Source of the DNA: JBGQOG01 sp052113705
GTDB lineage: Bacteria; Pseudomonadota; Alphaproteobacteria; Rhodobacterales; Rhodobacteraceae
Length of the DNA stretch: 64,000 nt
Assembly: GCF_052113705.1 (NCBI RefSeq)
Contig: NZ_JBGQOG010000008.1
Span: forward strand, 62,001 to 126,000
Reading direction: 5' to 3'
Below the pieces are notes generated by a model. That model had not been told where the DNA came from. It did not search any database and saw only the letters and a program-made list of their open reading frames with translations. The translations under genes were made by a program, and so were the position numbers. Shown here in pieces: positions 1-7,941 of this stretch (position 1 is the first letter of the stretch; every line of letters starts with the position of its first letter).

Positions 1-659
1 AAGCCGAACATCGGCCCGTCATTCGGGCTGTCGCCGGCAAAGACCACCTGCGCGCGGTCGGCGTCGAGATCCAGCCCCAGAATATCGGCGGCAAAGACGC
101 GGGTCATCGACAGCTTGTCATAGCTGCCAAACCAGCCGTTCACATGGATCGACGAGAGTTTCGCCACCGCCCCGGCATCCGTAAAAATGTCCAGAATCCG
201 CTGCACCTGATCGTCGGGCAAGGCCGGCACGTCTTCGCAGAAATCGATCGCCAGATCGGCCTCACGGTAGAGCTGATCCGAGGCGATGCCCGCCCCCGGC
301 ACGTCATGCAGGATCTTTTCACGCAAGGCATCCAACCGGGCGCGGTTCGTGCGCCGCTCTTCCGGGCTGGCAAAGAACTTTTGCCGCATCACCCGGGCGC
401 TGCGATCATAGGAGAAATAAAAGGCCCCGTTCTCGCCGACGATCCCGGCCACCGGCCAGAGTCGGGCAATCATATCGCACCAGCCCGCAGGCCGCCCGGT
501 GATCGGCACCACCGCCAAGCCCGCCTCGGCCAGCCGCTCCAGCGCGGCATAGGCGGCGGCGGGCAATTGCCCGTCGGTGGTCAGCGTGTCGTCAATATCG
601 GTCAGCACTGCAACGCAGCGGGCCAGTTGGCCGTCATCCAGCTCACTCAGCGGGCGCAT
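1..659 (-). CDS. HAD-IIB family sugar phosphatase-like hydrolase, 3' end outside window
   Basis: Read from the minus strand, this begins with ATG at 659 and runs off the left edge, so at least 219 residues are visible. It is probably a soluble phosphatase for a small sugar or polyol phosphate. It shows the HAD motifs in order: DIDDTLT near residue 21 (nucleophile Asp and acid/base Asp), the motif II stretch VPITGR, a lysine in KLS, and the metal-binding GDSPND near the edge. The cap placement fits the Cof/sucrose-phosphatase (IIB) type. The start codon shares one base with the stop of the dehydrogenase upstream, so the two are translationally coupled. The substrate cannot be read from the sequence. 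Confidence 0.85.
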   Translation of the reverse strand, partial: MRPLSELDDGQLARCVAVLTDIDDTLTTDGQLPAAAYAALERLAEAGLAVVPITGRPAGWCDMIARLWPVAGIVGENGAFYFSYDRSARVMRQKFFASPEERRTNRARLDALREKILHDVPGAGIASDQLYREADLAIDFCEDVPALPDDQVQRILDIFTDAGAVAKLSSIHVNGWFGSYDKLSMTRVFAADILGLDLDADRAQVVFAGDSPNDGPMFG

Positions 660-1999
660 CAGACGCACTCCTCGATGAAATCATTCAAAACGCCCATGTC
701 ATCCGCCAGATCGAGCAGCGAATAGCGGTCGCGCATCTCGCGGCAATGGCGCAGGGCATCGACATAGAGATCACGCTCCAGCCCGATCTCGTCATGGGTG
801 GCGCCACCGCCCGCCGCGCGCAGATGGGCCGCCATCTCCTCGGGCGGCAACATCATCGCGCGCAGGGTCTGGCGCAGCTCAGGCCAGATGTCGGCCAGGT
901 GCTGGTTGAAGGCGGCGGCTTTGTCGGTATCCATCGCCTTGGCGCGCGAGGCCCTGAGGCAATCGTCCACCGCCGCCGCCGGATAGCGCGCCCGGATTGC
1001 CGCCTCATCGGGCTTCCAACCGCGGATGCGCGGTGCCTCCTCGCGCGACAACAGCCAGTCTTGCAACCGGGCCATGGTGATGGAGGCCACCCCCACCTGT
1101 TGACCATGCACCGTGCCCGGATGCCGCGCGCCCGCGAAACTGTCGATCCAATGCGAGATCTGATGCTCGCCCATCGAGCCCGGATGGCTCATGCCCACCA
1201 CGGCGATGCCCAGCCCGCCCAGTGTCAGCAACCGCTGCAGATAGCCGATGGAACCATGCTCACCCCGGCCCAGGTCGCCTGTGCGGCGCAGCACCTCTGC
1301 CTCATCCGCCTCTTGCAGCAGATAGGGGGCGGTCGCATAGCGCGTGCCGAGCAATATATGCGAGAAATACCAGTCCACCTGCGCCGTCGGGCGGCAGAGT
1401 GAATCGCCCAGACCCGCACCGATCAGATATTGCGGGGCTTTGGACGACACGTCGATGTCGATGAAAACGCCCTTGGCCGCATGGGCATTCTGGGTGGTCT
1501 TCAACCCGGAATCAAGGGTGATCGAAGCGGTGGACGAGGTGTAGCCATTCATCGAAGGCGCCGTGCCAAATACGCTGTAGCTGCGCCCGTCAAGATAGGT
1601 GGCATATTTGCACAGATCATTGATGCTGCCCGAGCCGACGGCGATCAGCGCTTCCTGATCGCGGGTCAGTTCCTGCAGCTGCCGCACCTGGGCTGCATCC
1701 GCATGCGGATGGTCGAGGACAAAAAGCCGCCCCTTGCCGGCCAGCTTATGCGCAATATCGGCGCCCATCACCGCCGCCGTATCGGCATCACAGACCACCG
1801 CATAGCTTTGCGCAGTCATCACCGCCTCGACCATGTCGCGCGCCGCCGCGGCAAAGCCGTCGCCGATCTCAATATGTTTGAACGGAACTTCGACCGCATG
1901 CCCGGTGTCGGGATCGCGCCAGCGGCCCTGTGTGACCTCCTCAATGAGGGTGTTCCAGCCCGCCGTGCCGCGCGCCTGTGCCGAAAGCGACATGCTCAT
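659..1999 (-). CDS. Glycerol-1-phosphate dehydrogenase-like (AraM/EgsA family) iron-type alcohol dehydrogenase
   Basis: A 446-residue protein of the group III metal-dependent dehydrogenase fold, closest to sn-glycerol-1-phosphate dehydrogenases, which interconvert dihydroxyacetone phosphate and G1P with NAD(P)H. Visible are the dinucleotide motif GSGSIND, the segment PSMNGYTSS, and candidate metal-ligand histidines in GMSHPGSMGEHQISH and HPGTVHG. In relatives I remember, the residue equivalent to N of SMNG is usually Asp, so substrate or chemistry may differ. ATG 1999 is chosen because GGGAGGA lies 4 bases upstream; an in-frame ATG six bases further in is also possible. Coupling to a HAD phosphatase and divergence from a SorC regulator suggest polyol or sugar-phosphate catabolism rather than lipid synthesis. 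Confidence 0.8.
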   Translation of the reverse strand: MSMSLSAQARGTAGWNTLIEEVTQGRWRDPDTGHAVEVPFKHIEIGDGFAAAARDMVEAVMTAQSYAVVCDADTAAVMGADIAHKLAGKGRLFVLDHPHADAAQVRQLQELTRDQEALIAVGSGSINDLCKYATYLDGRSYSVFGTAPSMNGYTSSTASITLDSGLKTTQNAHAAKGVFIDIDVSSKAPQYLIGAGLGDSLCRPTAQVDWYFSHILLGTRYATAPYLLQEADEAEVLRRTGDLGRGEHGSIGYLQRLLTLGGLGIAVVGMSHPGSMGEHQISHWIDSFAGARHPGTVHGQQVGVASITMARLQDWLLSREEAPRIRGWKPDEAAIRARYPAAAVDDCLRASRAKAMDTDKAAAFNQHLADIWPELRQTLRAMMLPPEEMAAHLRAAGGGATHDEIGLERDLYVDALRHCREMRDRYSLLDLADDMGVLNDFIEECV

Positions 2000-2052
2000 T
2001 TGCTCCTCCCTCGCAAAATCCCCCGCCTGAATTGAAAGTTGCCAGAGAGTCG

Positions 2053-2064
2053 TGACATCTGTCA
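2053..2064. promoter_or_regulatory. Palindromic putative SorC operator TGACA-N2-TGTCA
   Basis: TGACATCTGTCA is a perfect 5+5 bp palindrome in the 174-base divergent gap between the G1P-dehydrogenase-like gene and the SorC regulator. The same pattern recurs twice upstream of the second SorC regulator (19631-19642 and 19650-19661). The operator role is inferred from position and repetition. Confidence 0.55.
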
Positions 2065-2173
2065 ATAGCATTATTCACGCAGTACCGGCATTTGCCACGA
2101 GGCTTGCGTTGCGCTGGTTTCTGATTGAATGTCGGACATCACTTCGCAATAAGGCGGCATTTGAGGAGCGGGC

Positions 2174-3187
2174 ATGGCCGACAAGCGCGACAAGAATTCC
2201 GCCGCAGATGCGCGCGTCAGCGGACGCCGCAACGTCCCCTCACGCTTTGCGATGGATGAGGTGCTCTGGGCGGCCTGGCTCTATTATGAAGAGGGCCAGA
2301 AACAGGAGCTGATCGCCGATCAGCTGGGCATCTCGCGGGCATCGGTTTTTAACCTGCTGCAAAAGGCGCGCGACGAAGGCATTGTGAACATTTCGATTGA
2401 TCCCTCGCGCATTGCCCGCGCCGATCTGTCGCTGGAACTGTGCGAGTTGAGTGGCCTGACGGAATGCTACGTCCTGCCAAACCCGCGCAATCCCGCAGAA
2501 TTGCACCAAGAGATCGGCCATCTGGGCGCACGGGTGCTGGAGGCACGGCTCCTGGCAGACGATACGATCGGCGTTGCATGGGGGCGCACGGTGTTGGCGC
2601 TGTCGCAGCACCTCAGCTCCGTCAGCTATCCCAATATCACGGTGACCCAGGTCACTGGCAGTGCCGCGGCAACCTTTGATTTCTCGCCGGTGCTGTGCAC
2701 CTCGAACATCGCCGAACGGTTGTCGGCGCGCTGCGTCAACCTGCATGCGCCGGGGGTGGTTTCCTCGGCCCATGTCAAAGATATTTTGATGAACGAGCCC
2801 GAGATCCGCAATCACTTTGACCTGCTCCGCCATTGCAGCAAGTCGATCTTCGGGGTGACGCAGCTGACCGGCGAGACGTTGCTGGTACAGGGTGGGTTCA
2901 TGTCCGAGACCGAACTGGCGGCCTATCGCGCCTTGGGGGCTGCCGGGTTTGCCGCAGGCTATTTCTTTGATGTTGAAGGAAATATCGTGCGCAGCGAGTT
3001 TGATGAGCGCCACATTACCATGGAGCTTGACGACCTGCTGAAGGTTCCCGAGCGGATCTGTGTTGGCGGCGGGCCGGAAAAGGTTGATGCGATGTGCGGC
3101 ATGTTGAAGGCGCGTCTGGCCAATGTGCTGGTCACCGATGAGGTGACGGCCCGCAATCTGGTACATGCCTGCAAGGCCACCCGGTAA
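2174..3187 (+). CDS. SorC-family sugar-binding transcriptional regulator
   Basis: A 337-residue regulator with an N-terminal helix-turn-helix (about residues 40-68, KQELIADQLGISRASVFNLL) and a C-terminal phosphosugar-binding domain of the SorC type (about 80-335), including GVAWGRT and the late CVGGGPEKV segment. Family members act as tetramers and usually sense a phosphorylated sugar intermediate. It is divergent from the dehydrogenase/phosphatase pair and probably controls it, and perhaps itself, through the palindrome at 2053-2064. The ATG lies after GAGGAGCGGGC, a reasonable ribosome binding site. It resembles the second SorC regulator at 19691 but is clearly not a copy. Confidence 0.88.
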   Translation: MADKRDKNSAADARVSGRRNVPSRFAMDEVLWAAWLYYEEGQKQELIADQLGISRASVFNLLQKARDEGIVNISIDPSRIARADLSLELCELSGLTECYVLPNPRNPAELHQEIGHLGARVLEARLLADDTIGVAWGRTVLALSQHLSSVSYPNITVTQVTGSAAATFDFSPVLCTSNIAERLSARCVNLHAPGVVSSAHVKDILMNEPEIRNHFDLLRHCSKSIFGVTQLTGETLLVQGGFMSETELAAYRALGAAGFAAGYFFDVEGNIVRSEFDERHITMELDDLLKVPERICVGGGPEKVDAMCGMLKARLANVLVTDEVTARNLVHACKATR

Positions 3188-3229
3188 CCGGCGGCGCAAC
3201 CTTCCCCGCGGGAGGTGCCGATGCGCTGC

Positions 3230-4234
3230 TCAGACCGAGTGACGGCAGATGAGCTGATAGGGTACCTGCTGATGGCGCGCGGCGGTGGCCCTGCCCTGCA
3301 GCCGGTCCAGCAACAGCCCCGCCGCCGCATCGCCGATGGCACTGCCGGGCGTTTGCACCGTGCTCAGTCCCGGGGGCACTTCGGCGGCAATATCGTAATT
3401 GCCATAGCCCATCACCGCCAGCTGCCCCGGCACCGCGCGGCCGGTGCGGTGGCATTCAAACAGAGCCCCGACGGCCAGAATGTCGGTCATGCAAAAGATG
3501 CCATCCATGTCGGGCCAATGCGTCAGCAAGCGGCGCAGACCTTCGCTGCCCGCCTGATAGCCGTTGCTGTCAGCGGGCAGGAGCACCAGCCGCTCTCCCG
3601 CATCGCCGACCTCGGCCATCGCCGTGCGGTAGCCCTTGATCCGCTCGCTCAGCCGCCGATGTCCCGCAGGCTCAAGCCCGATCATCCCGATCCGGCGACG
3701 GCCCGATGCGAGGAGGTGACGCACGGCATCGCGGCTGGCGTCATGCTCTGAAAAACCCACCGCCAGATCGACCAGCCCCGGATGCAGATGCCAGGTTTCA
3801 ACCAGCGGCGTGGCCTGTTGCCGGATCAGATCGCGCGCCGCAGGGTCCTGCAGCTCGCCCGCAATGATGATGCCATCGACCCGCCGCCCGATCATCGCCC
3901 GCAGCGTCTCGACCTCGCGCGCCGCCCCTTCCAGTAAAGTCATGATCACGTGGTACCCCTCGGCCGCCAGCCGATTGCCTAGGGTTTCGATCATGTCAGC
4001 GAAACTTGAATAGCGGATCGAAGGGGTCAGCAGCGCCACGACTTTGCTCTGGCCCGAGGCCAGATTGCCCGCCATCGCATTGGGCACATAGCCCAGCATC
4101 GTCGCCGTCTCCAGCACCTTGCGCCGGGTCTCGGGGTTGACCAGATGCGGATTGCGAAAGCTGTTGGACACGGTCATCGGCGACACCTGCGCCACGCGGG
4201 CCACATCGGCCATGCGAATCGTGCCCTTGGCCAT
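3230..4234 (-). CDS. LacI-family transcriptional regulator
   Basis: A 334-residue repressor-type protein. The N-terminal helix-turn-helix reads IRMADVARVAQVSPMTVSNS, followed by a hinge and a periplasmic-binding-protein-like sensor domain to the end. The start is taken as ATG 4234 (MAKGTIRMADVA), the usual LacI N-terminus; an in-frame GTG at 4252 would add six residues. It is divergent from the DUF1028/ABC operon, and the 200-base gap between them carries three copies of an AGCGCT-centred palindrome of the kind LacI proteins bind. Autoregulation plus control of the transporter operon is the likely role. The effector is unknown. Confidence 0.88.
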   Translation of the reverse strand: MAKGTIRMADVARVAQVSPMTVSNSFRNPHLVNPETRRKVLETATMLGYVPNAMAGNLASGQSKVVALLTPSIRYSSFADMIETLGNRLAAEGYHVIMTLLEGAAREVETLRAMIGRRVDGIIIAGELQDPAARDLIRQQATPLVETWHLHPGLVDLAVGFSEHDASRDAVRHLLASGRRRIGMIGLEPAGHRRLSERIKGYRTAMAEVGDAGERLVLLPADSNGYQAGSEGLRRLLTHWPDMDGIFCMTDILAVGALFECHRTGRAVPGQLAVMGYGNYDIAAEVPPGLSTVQTPGSAIGDAAAGLLLDRLQGRATAARHQQVPYQLICRHSV

Positions 4235-4337
4235 CTTCTGCGTGTCTTCCACCTGATCCGTCCCCGCTCACGTTTCACATTCTGCCCGAAGTTCAGGCAC
4301 ATGGCCTTTGGCCGCGCCTGAATGGCTCCCTATAACA

Positions 4338-4349
4338 TGTAGCGCTAAA
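4338..4349. promoter_or_regulatory. LacI-type operator copy 1
   Basis: TGTAGCGCTAAA differs at one base from the perfect palindrome TGTAGCGCTACA found at copy 3. The CG-centred inverted repeat is typical of LacI-family operators. It lies nearest the regulator and is centred 35 bp from copy 2. Confidence 0.7.
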
Positions 4350-4372
4350 ATAAATCTATTGCACGGTGAAAT

Positions 4373-4384
4373 TTTAGCGCTACA
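4373..4384. promoter_or_regulatory. LacI-type operator copy 2
   Basis: TTTAGCGCTACA, again one mismatch from the perfect palindrome. Its centre is 20 bp (about two helical turns) from copy 3, which would place two bound dimers on the same DNA face. Confidence 0.7.
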
Positions 4385-4392
4385 GTTCAATA

Positions 4393-4404
4393 TGTAGCGC
4401 TACA
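4393..4404. promoter_or_regulatory. LacI-type operator copy 3 (perfect palindrome)
   Basis: TGTAGCGCTACA is a perfect 12-bp palindrome 28 bases before the DUF1028 start codon. A bound repressor here would block transcription start or early elongation of the ABC transporter operon. Confidence 0.75.
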
Positions 4405-4432
4405 ATAACCGAAATATGTGAAAGGAATCGAC

Positions 4433-5110
4433 GTGACCTTCTCAATTCTGGCCCGGGACCCGGACACTGGCATGTTTGGCATGGCCATGGGATCTTCCGG
4501 CGTGGCGGCGGGCAATCGGTGCCCTTGGGTTCAGGCTGGCGTGGGCGGTATTGCCACGCAGCACCGGACCGACACCCGTGCGGGACCGCTGGGGATCGAC
4601 CTTCTGGCCAAAGGCTGTTCGGCGGCGGAAACCGTGCGCATTCTGGCCGAAAGCAATGACTTCCCAGGCGAGCGGCAGTTCGCGGCGGTGGACCGTCTGG
4701 GCCGCGTGGCCTTTTACAGCGGCCCCGAGATCACCAACATTAACGGCGGCTATGTCGGCGAACAATGCGTGGCCACCGGCAATTTCATCGCGCAAGAGGG
4801 TGTGCCCCGCGCCATGGTCGAGGCCTATGAGGCCGCCCGCGGTCAGGGCTTTGCCGAGCGGCTGCTGGCGGCAGTGGATGCGGGACTTGCGGCGGGCGGC
4901 GAGACCAAGGAAATTGGCGCAGCCTCGCTGACAATTGCCGATAAAGAGACATGGCCGCTGGTCGATCTGCGGGTAGATTGGCAAGACAAGCCGCTGACCG
5001 AACTGCGCCGTCTTTGGGATTTCTACAAGCCTTTTCAACAGGTTTTCGTCGATCAGGTTATTCATCCCGAAACGATGGAAAAGCCGGTCGATGCGCCGAT
5101 GAACATCTGA
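4433..5110 (+). CDS. DUF1028 family protein (Ntn-hydrolase-like)
   Basis: A 225-residue protein beginning TFSILARDPDTG, with GMAMGSSGVAAGNRCPWVQAGVGG and TQHRTDTRAG, the conserved opening of DUF1028 proteins. The family belongs to the Ntn-hydrolase fold, in which a residue exposed after Met removal acts as nucleophile. The GTG at 4433 (seven bases after AAAGGA) would expose the conserved Thr; the in-frame GTG at 4418 would bury it and is disfavoured. First gene of a LacI-controlled operon with a PotABCD-like importer, so an amidohydrolase-type step on the imported compound is plausible. No biochemical function is established to my knowledge. Confidence 0.85.
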   Translation: MTFSILARDPDTGMFGMAMGSSGVAAGNRCPWVQAGVGGIATQHRTDTRAGPLGIDLLAKGCSAAETVRILAESNDFPGERQFAAVDRLGRVAFYSGPEITNINGGYVGEQCVATGNFIAQEGVPRAMVEAYEAARGQGFAERLLAAVDAGLAAGGETKEIGAASLTIADKETWPLVDLRVDWQDKPLTELRRLWDFYKPFQQVFVDQVIHPETMEKPVDAPMNI

Positions 5111-5119
5111 CGATCCTTT

Positions 5120-5148
5120 CCGCCCGGGGCGGCAGCCGCACCGGGCGG
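5120..5148 (+). other. Intercistronic hairpin before the substrate-binding protein gene
   Basis: CCGCCCGG at 5120-5127 pairs with CCGGGCGG at 5141-5148, and the inside (GCGG/CCGC) also pairs, giving a long GC stem with one mismatch. No T-run follows, so it is more likely an mRNA-stability or processing element than a full terminator. Confidence 0.6.
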
Positions 5149-5224
5149 GCAGAGCCAAAAGCGACAAAAAGTCGATGAAAACAATCAGGCCTACTTTCAG
5201 CGCCACTCCAACACCGAGGATACC

Positions 5225-6247
5225 ATGAAAACACTCACCCTCACGGCCGTCGTGATGGCAGCCTCCCTGCATGCCGCATCGGCCGAACAGGCCACGCTGG
5301 TCATCAATTCCTATGGCGGCCCCTATGAGGCCGTGCAACGCCAGGTGATCTTTGAGCCTTTCGAGAAGGCGCATGACGTCAAGATCCAGGTGGTCACCGT
5401 CTATTCCGCCGACATGTTGGCGCAGTTGCGCGCGCAAAAGGACGCGCCGCAGTTCGATCTGGTGCAATTCTCCGGCGGTCAGGAAATCCTCGCCGCGCGC
5501 GAAGGGCTTTTGGCACCGGTTGCCCCCGAAGCGCTCTCACATGCCAAAGACCTCTATCCCTTCGCGCTTGAGGGGCTGGCCGAGGGTCGGGGTCCGGTGA
5601 CGATGGTGACGGCGATGGGCCTGATCTATAACGAAGAAACCGCGCCGAAAGTGCCAAGCTCGTGGAAAGACCTCTGGGATCCGGCCTTTGCCGATCATGT
5701 CGTGCTGACCGATCTCTCAAACACCTATGGCCTGCAAAGCTTCATGATGATGAACCGCGTCTGGGGCGGCGACATGGACCACTGGCAGCCCGGCCTCGAC
5801 AAGGTCAGCGAGATCATTGATGGCTCGGTGGTCATCACCTCCTCGCCGGAAATCCAGCAGAATTTCGCGCAAAATGACGCCTGGATCGCGCCTTTCGCGC
5901 AGGATTACGCGCATGTCATCCGCCAAAGTGGTCTGCCGGTGAAATTCGTGGTGCCGAGCGAGGGTTCATCCGCGCTCTACATCACGATGAACGCGGTGGC
6001 GGGGCGCCCGCAGCAGGACCTGGCCGATCAGCTGATCGATTTCAGCCTCTCGCCAGAAGTGCAGGCCGCGATGGCGCGCGAGATGCGCTATTCGCCGACC
6101 AACCGCACCACCGAACTGCCCGATGATATTGCCGCGGAAGTGGCGCATGGCGAGGGGCTGGAAAAGCTGGTTCGCTTTGACCCCACCAAGCTGGTCGAGA
6201 TCGCCCCCAAGATGATCGCCGACTGGAAACAGATGATCGCCCGCTAA
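5225..6247 (+). CDS. ABC transporter substrate-binding protein, spermidine/putrescine (PotD) type
   Basis: A 340-residue periplasmic binding protein with a signal peptide ending near ASAEQ (about residue 21) and a mature domain starting ATLVINSYGGPYEA, typical of the PotD/family-1 extracellular solute-binding proteins. It would deliver a small solute to the two permeases and the ATPase that follow. RBS-like AACACCGAGGA lies before the ATG. PotD-like proteins in this order bind polyamines, but many relatives in alphaproteobacteria bind other amines, amino acids or opine-like compounds, and the ligand is not readable here. Confidence 0.85.
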   Translation: MKTLTLTAVVMAASLHAASAEQATLVINSYGGPYEAVQRQVIFEPFEKAHDVKIQVVTVYSADMLAQLRAQKDAPQFDLVQFSGGQEILAAREGLLAPVAPEALSHAKDLYPFALEGLAEGRGPVTMVTAMGLIYNEETAPKVPSSWKDLWDPAFADHVVLTDLSNTYGLQSFMMMNRVWGGDMDHWQPGLDKVSEIIDGSVVITSSPEIQQNFAQNDAWIAPFAQDYAHVIRQSGLPVKFVVPSEGSSALYITMNAVAGRPQQDLADQLIDFSLSPEVQAAMAREMRYSPTNRTTELPDDIAAEVAHGEGLEKLVRFDPTKLVEIAPKMIADWKQMIAR

Positions 6248-6323
6248 GGCGCATCACACAGGCAATCGGCGCGGCGGCCCTGCGGTCGCCAAGCTTCCCC
6301 GAACGGCAGCAGATGAGGCCCTG

Positions 6324-7145
6324 ATGAACCGCATCCCGCAAACCCTGTTCCTTATCCTTCCCGGTCTGGCGATCATGCTCGCGGCCTTTGTCGTGCCGGT
6401 CGCGGGCATGCTGGTCCTCGGCATTCAGGATGAGAACGGCTTTACCACTGCCCATCTGTGGCGGTTTCTGGCAGATCCCTATTCGCTGAAGATCGGGCTG
6501 CGCACCATCCGTCTCTCGCTGATCATCAGTCTGGTCTGCACGGCAATCGGTGTGCCCATGGCCTATGTCATGGCGCGCGGCAGCCGGCGGCTGCGGATGA
6601 TCCTTCTGATCGCGGTGATCTTGCCACTGATGACCAGCGTCGTCGTGCGCACCTTTGGCTGGATGGTCGTTCTTGGCCGCAATGGCGTTATTCCCGACAT
6701 GCTTTACGCATTGGGGCTGGTGAAGCGCAATTTCTCGCTGATGCAAACCGAGACCGCAATCGTGGTCGGCATGGTGCAGATCGTGCTGCCGTTCATGGTG
6801 CTCAGCGTGCTCGGAGTCCTTCAGCGGCTGGACCCCCGGCTGGAGGAGGCGGCGCGTGTGATGGGCTGCAGCTTTGTCGCGGCCCTGCGCCGGGTGGTGT
6901 TGCCGGGCGCGCTGCCGGGAATTGTCGCCGGATTTTTGCTGACCTTCTCGCTCTCGGCCAGCTATTTCGTCACCCCCACCCTGCTCGGTGGCGCGCGTCT
7001 GCCAACACTGGCGGGCTCGATCTATGAGGCGGCAACCAAGACGCTCGACTGGCCGTTTGCCGCCGCACAATCCATTATTTTGCTGCTGGGGCTGCTGGGG
7101 CTGATGCTGCCCTGGTCGCTGGCCGGGAGGGTCCGTCATGGTTGA
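6324..7145 (+). CDS. ABC transporter permease, PotB type
   Basis: A 273-residue inner-membrane permease with about six hydrophobic segments, starting IPQTLFLILPGLAIMLAAFVV. The EAA loop that contacts the ATPase is visible as LEEAARVMGCSFVAALRRVVLPGALPG (about residues 172-198). It forms a heterodimeric channel with the next gene, whose start overlaps its end by eight bases. It sits 76 bases after the binding-protein gene. Confidence 0.9.
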   Translation: MNRIPQTLFLILPGLAIMLAAFVVPVAGMLVLGIQDENGFTTAHLWRFLADPYSLKIGLRTIRLSLIISLVCTAIGVPMAYVMARGSRRLRMILLIAVILPLMTSVVVRTFGWMVVLGRNGVIPDMLYALGLVKRNFSLMQTETAIVVGMVQIVLPFMVLSVLGVLQRLDPRLEEAARVMGCSFVAALRRVVLPGALPGIVAGFLLTFSLSASYFVTPTLLGGARLPTLAGSIYEAATKTLDWPFAAAQSIILLLGLLGLMLPWSLAGRVRHG

Positions 7146-7938
7146 AGCAACCCCCCGCTGGATCGCCGTCGCCACCGCAATATTGCTGGTGCTGGCCGTT
7201 GTCTTCCTGATCGCGCCGCTGTTGGTGGTCATCGGCGTTTCTTTCACCGCCGGAGATTATATTTCATTTCCGCCACAAGGGCTTAGCCTGCGCTGGTATA
7301 TCAGGGTTCTGGCCGAAGGGCGCTATACCGCCGCCGCGCTGACCAGCCTTGCCATCGCCGTGCCCGTAACCTTGGCGGCAGCGGTTCTGGGGGCGGGCAC
7401 GGCCATTGCCCTGCACCGGCGCCTGCTGCCCGGCTCTGGCCTGATTTCGGGACTGTTTCTGGCCCCGATCGTGCTGCCCTCAATCATTCTGGGCCTTGGC
7501 CTGCTGATGCTCTGGAGCCGCAGCATCGGGCCGACGTCCCTGCTGACCATCTTCATCGGACATCTGGTACTGGCACTGCCCTATGTCATACGCACCACGC
7601 TGGCCGTGCTGACCACCTCCGACACGTTTCTGGAGGAAGCGGCACGGACCATGGGGGCCGGACCCTGGCGCAGCCTGTGGCGGGTGACCGTCCCGCAATG
7701 CCTGCCCGGAATCGCGGCAGGGGCGTTCTTCGCCTTCAACATCTCGTTTGACGAAGCCGTGGTCTCACTGTTTCTGCGCTCGCCCGAGGTGGTGACGCTG
7801 CCGATCCAGATCTACACCCAACTAGAATTCAGTCCCGACCCCTCCATCGCCGCAGTATCGAGCCTGATGATCGGGCTGACCATTGTCCTGATCGTGCTGA
7901 TCGAGCGCGCGATCGGTCTTCAGAATGTCACGGAGTAA
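7138..7938 (+). CDS. ABC transporter permease, PotC type
   Basis: A 266-residue inner-membrane permease with six predicted membrane spans. The EAA motif LEEAARTMGAGPWRSLWRVTVPQCLPG is at about residues 162-188, and the late segment FNISFDEAVVSLFL is characteristic of PotC proteins. Overlap with the upstream permease and a three-base gap to the ATPase gene show a tight operon. Confidence 0.9.
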   Translation: MVEATPRWIAVATAILLVLAVVFLIAPLLVVIGVSFTAGDYISFPPQGLSLRWYIRVLAEGRYTAAALTSLAIAVPVTLAAAVLGAGTAIALHRRLLPGSGLISGLFLAPIVLPSIILGLGLLMLWSRSIGPTSLLTIFIGHLVLALPYVIRTTLAVLTTSDTFLEEAARTMGAGPWRSLWRVTVPQCLPGIAAGAFFAFNISFDEAVVSLFLRSPEVVTLPIQIYTQLEFSPDPSIAAVSSLMIGLTIVLIVLIERAIGLQNVTE

Positions 7939-7941
7939 GCC

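Noticed and set aside
659..1999. Archaeal-type ether-lipid enzyme
   Set aside because: Its partners are a HAD phosphatase and a sugar-responsive SorC regulator, with no lipid genes nearby, so catabolism is more likely.
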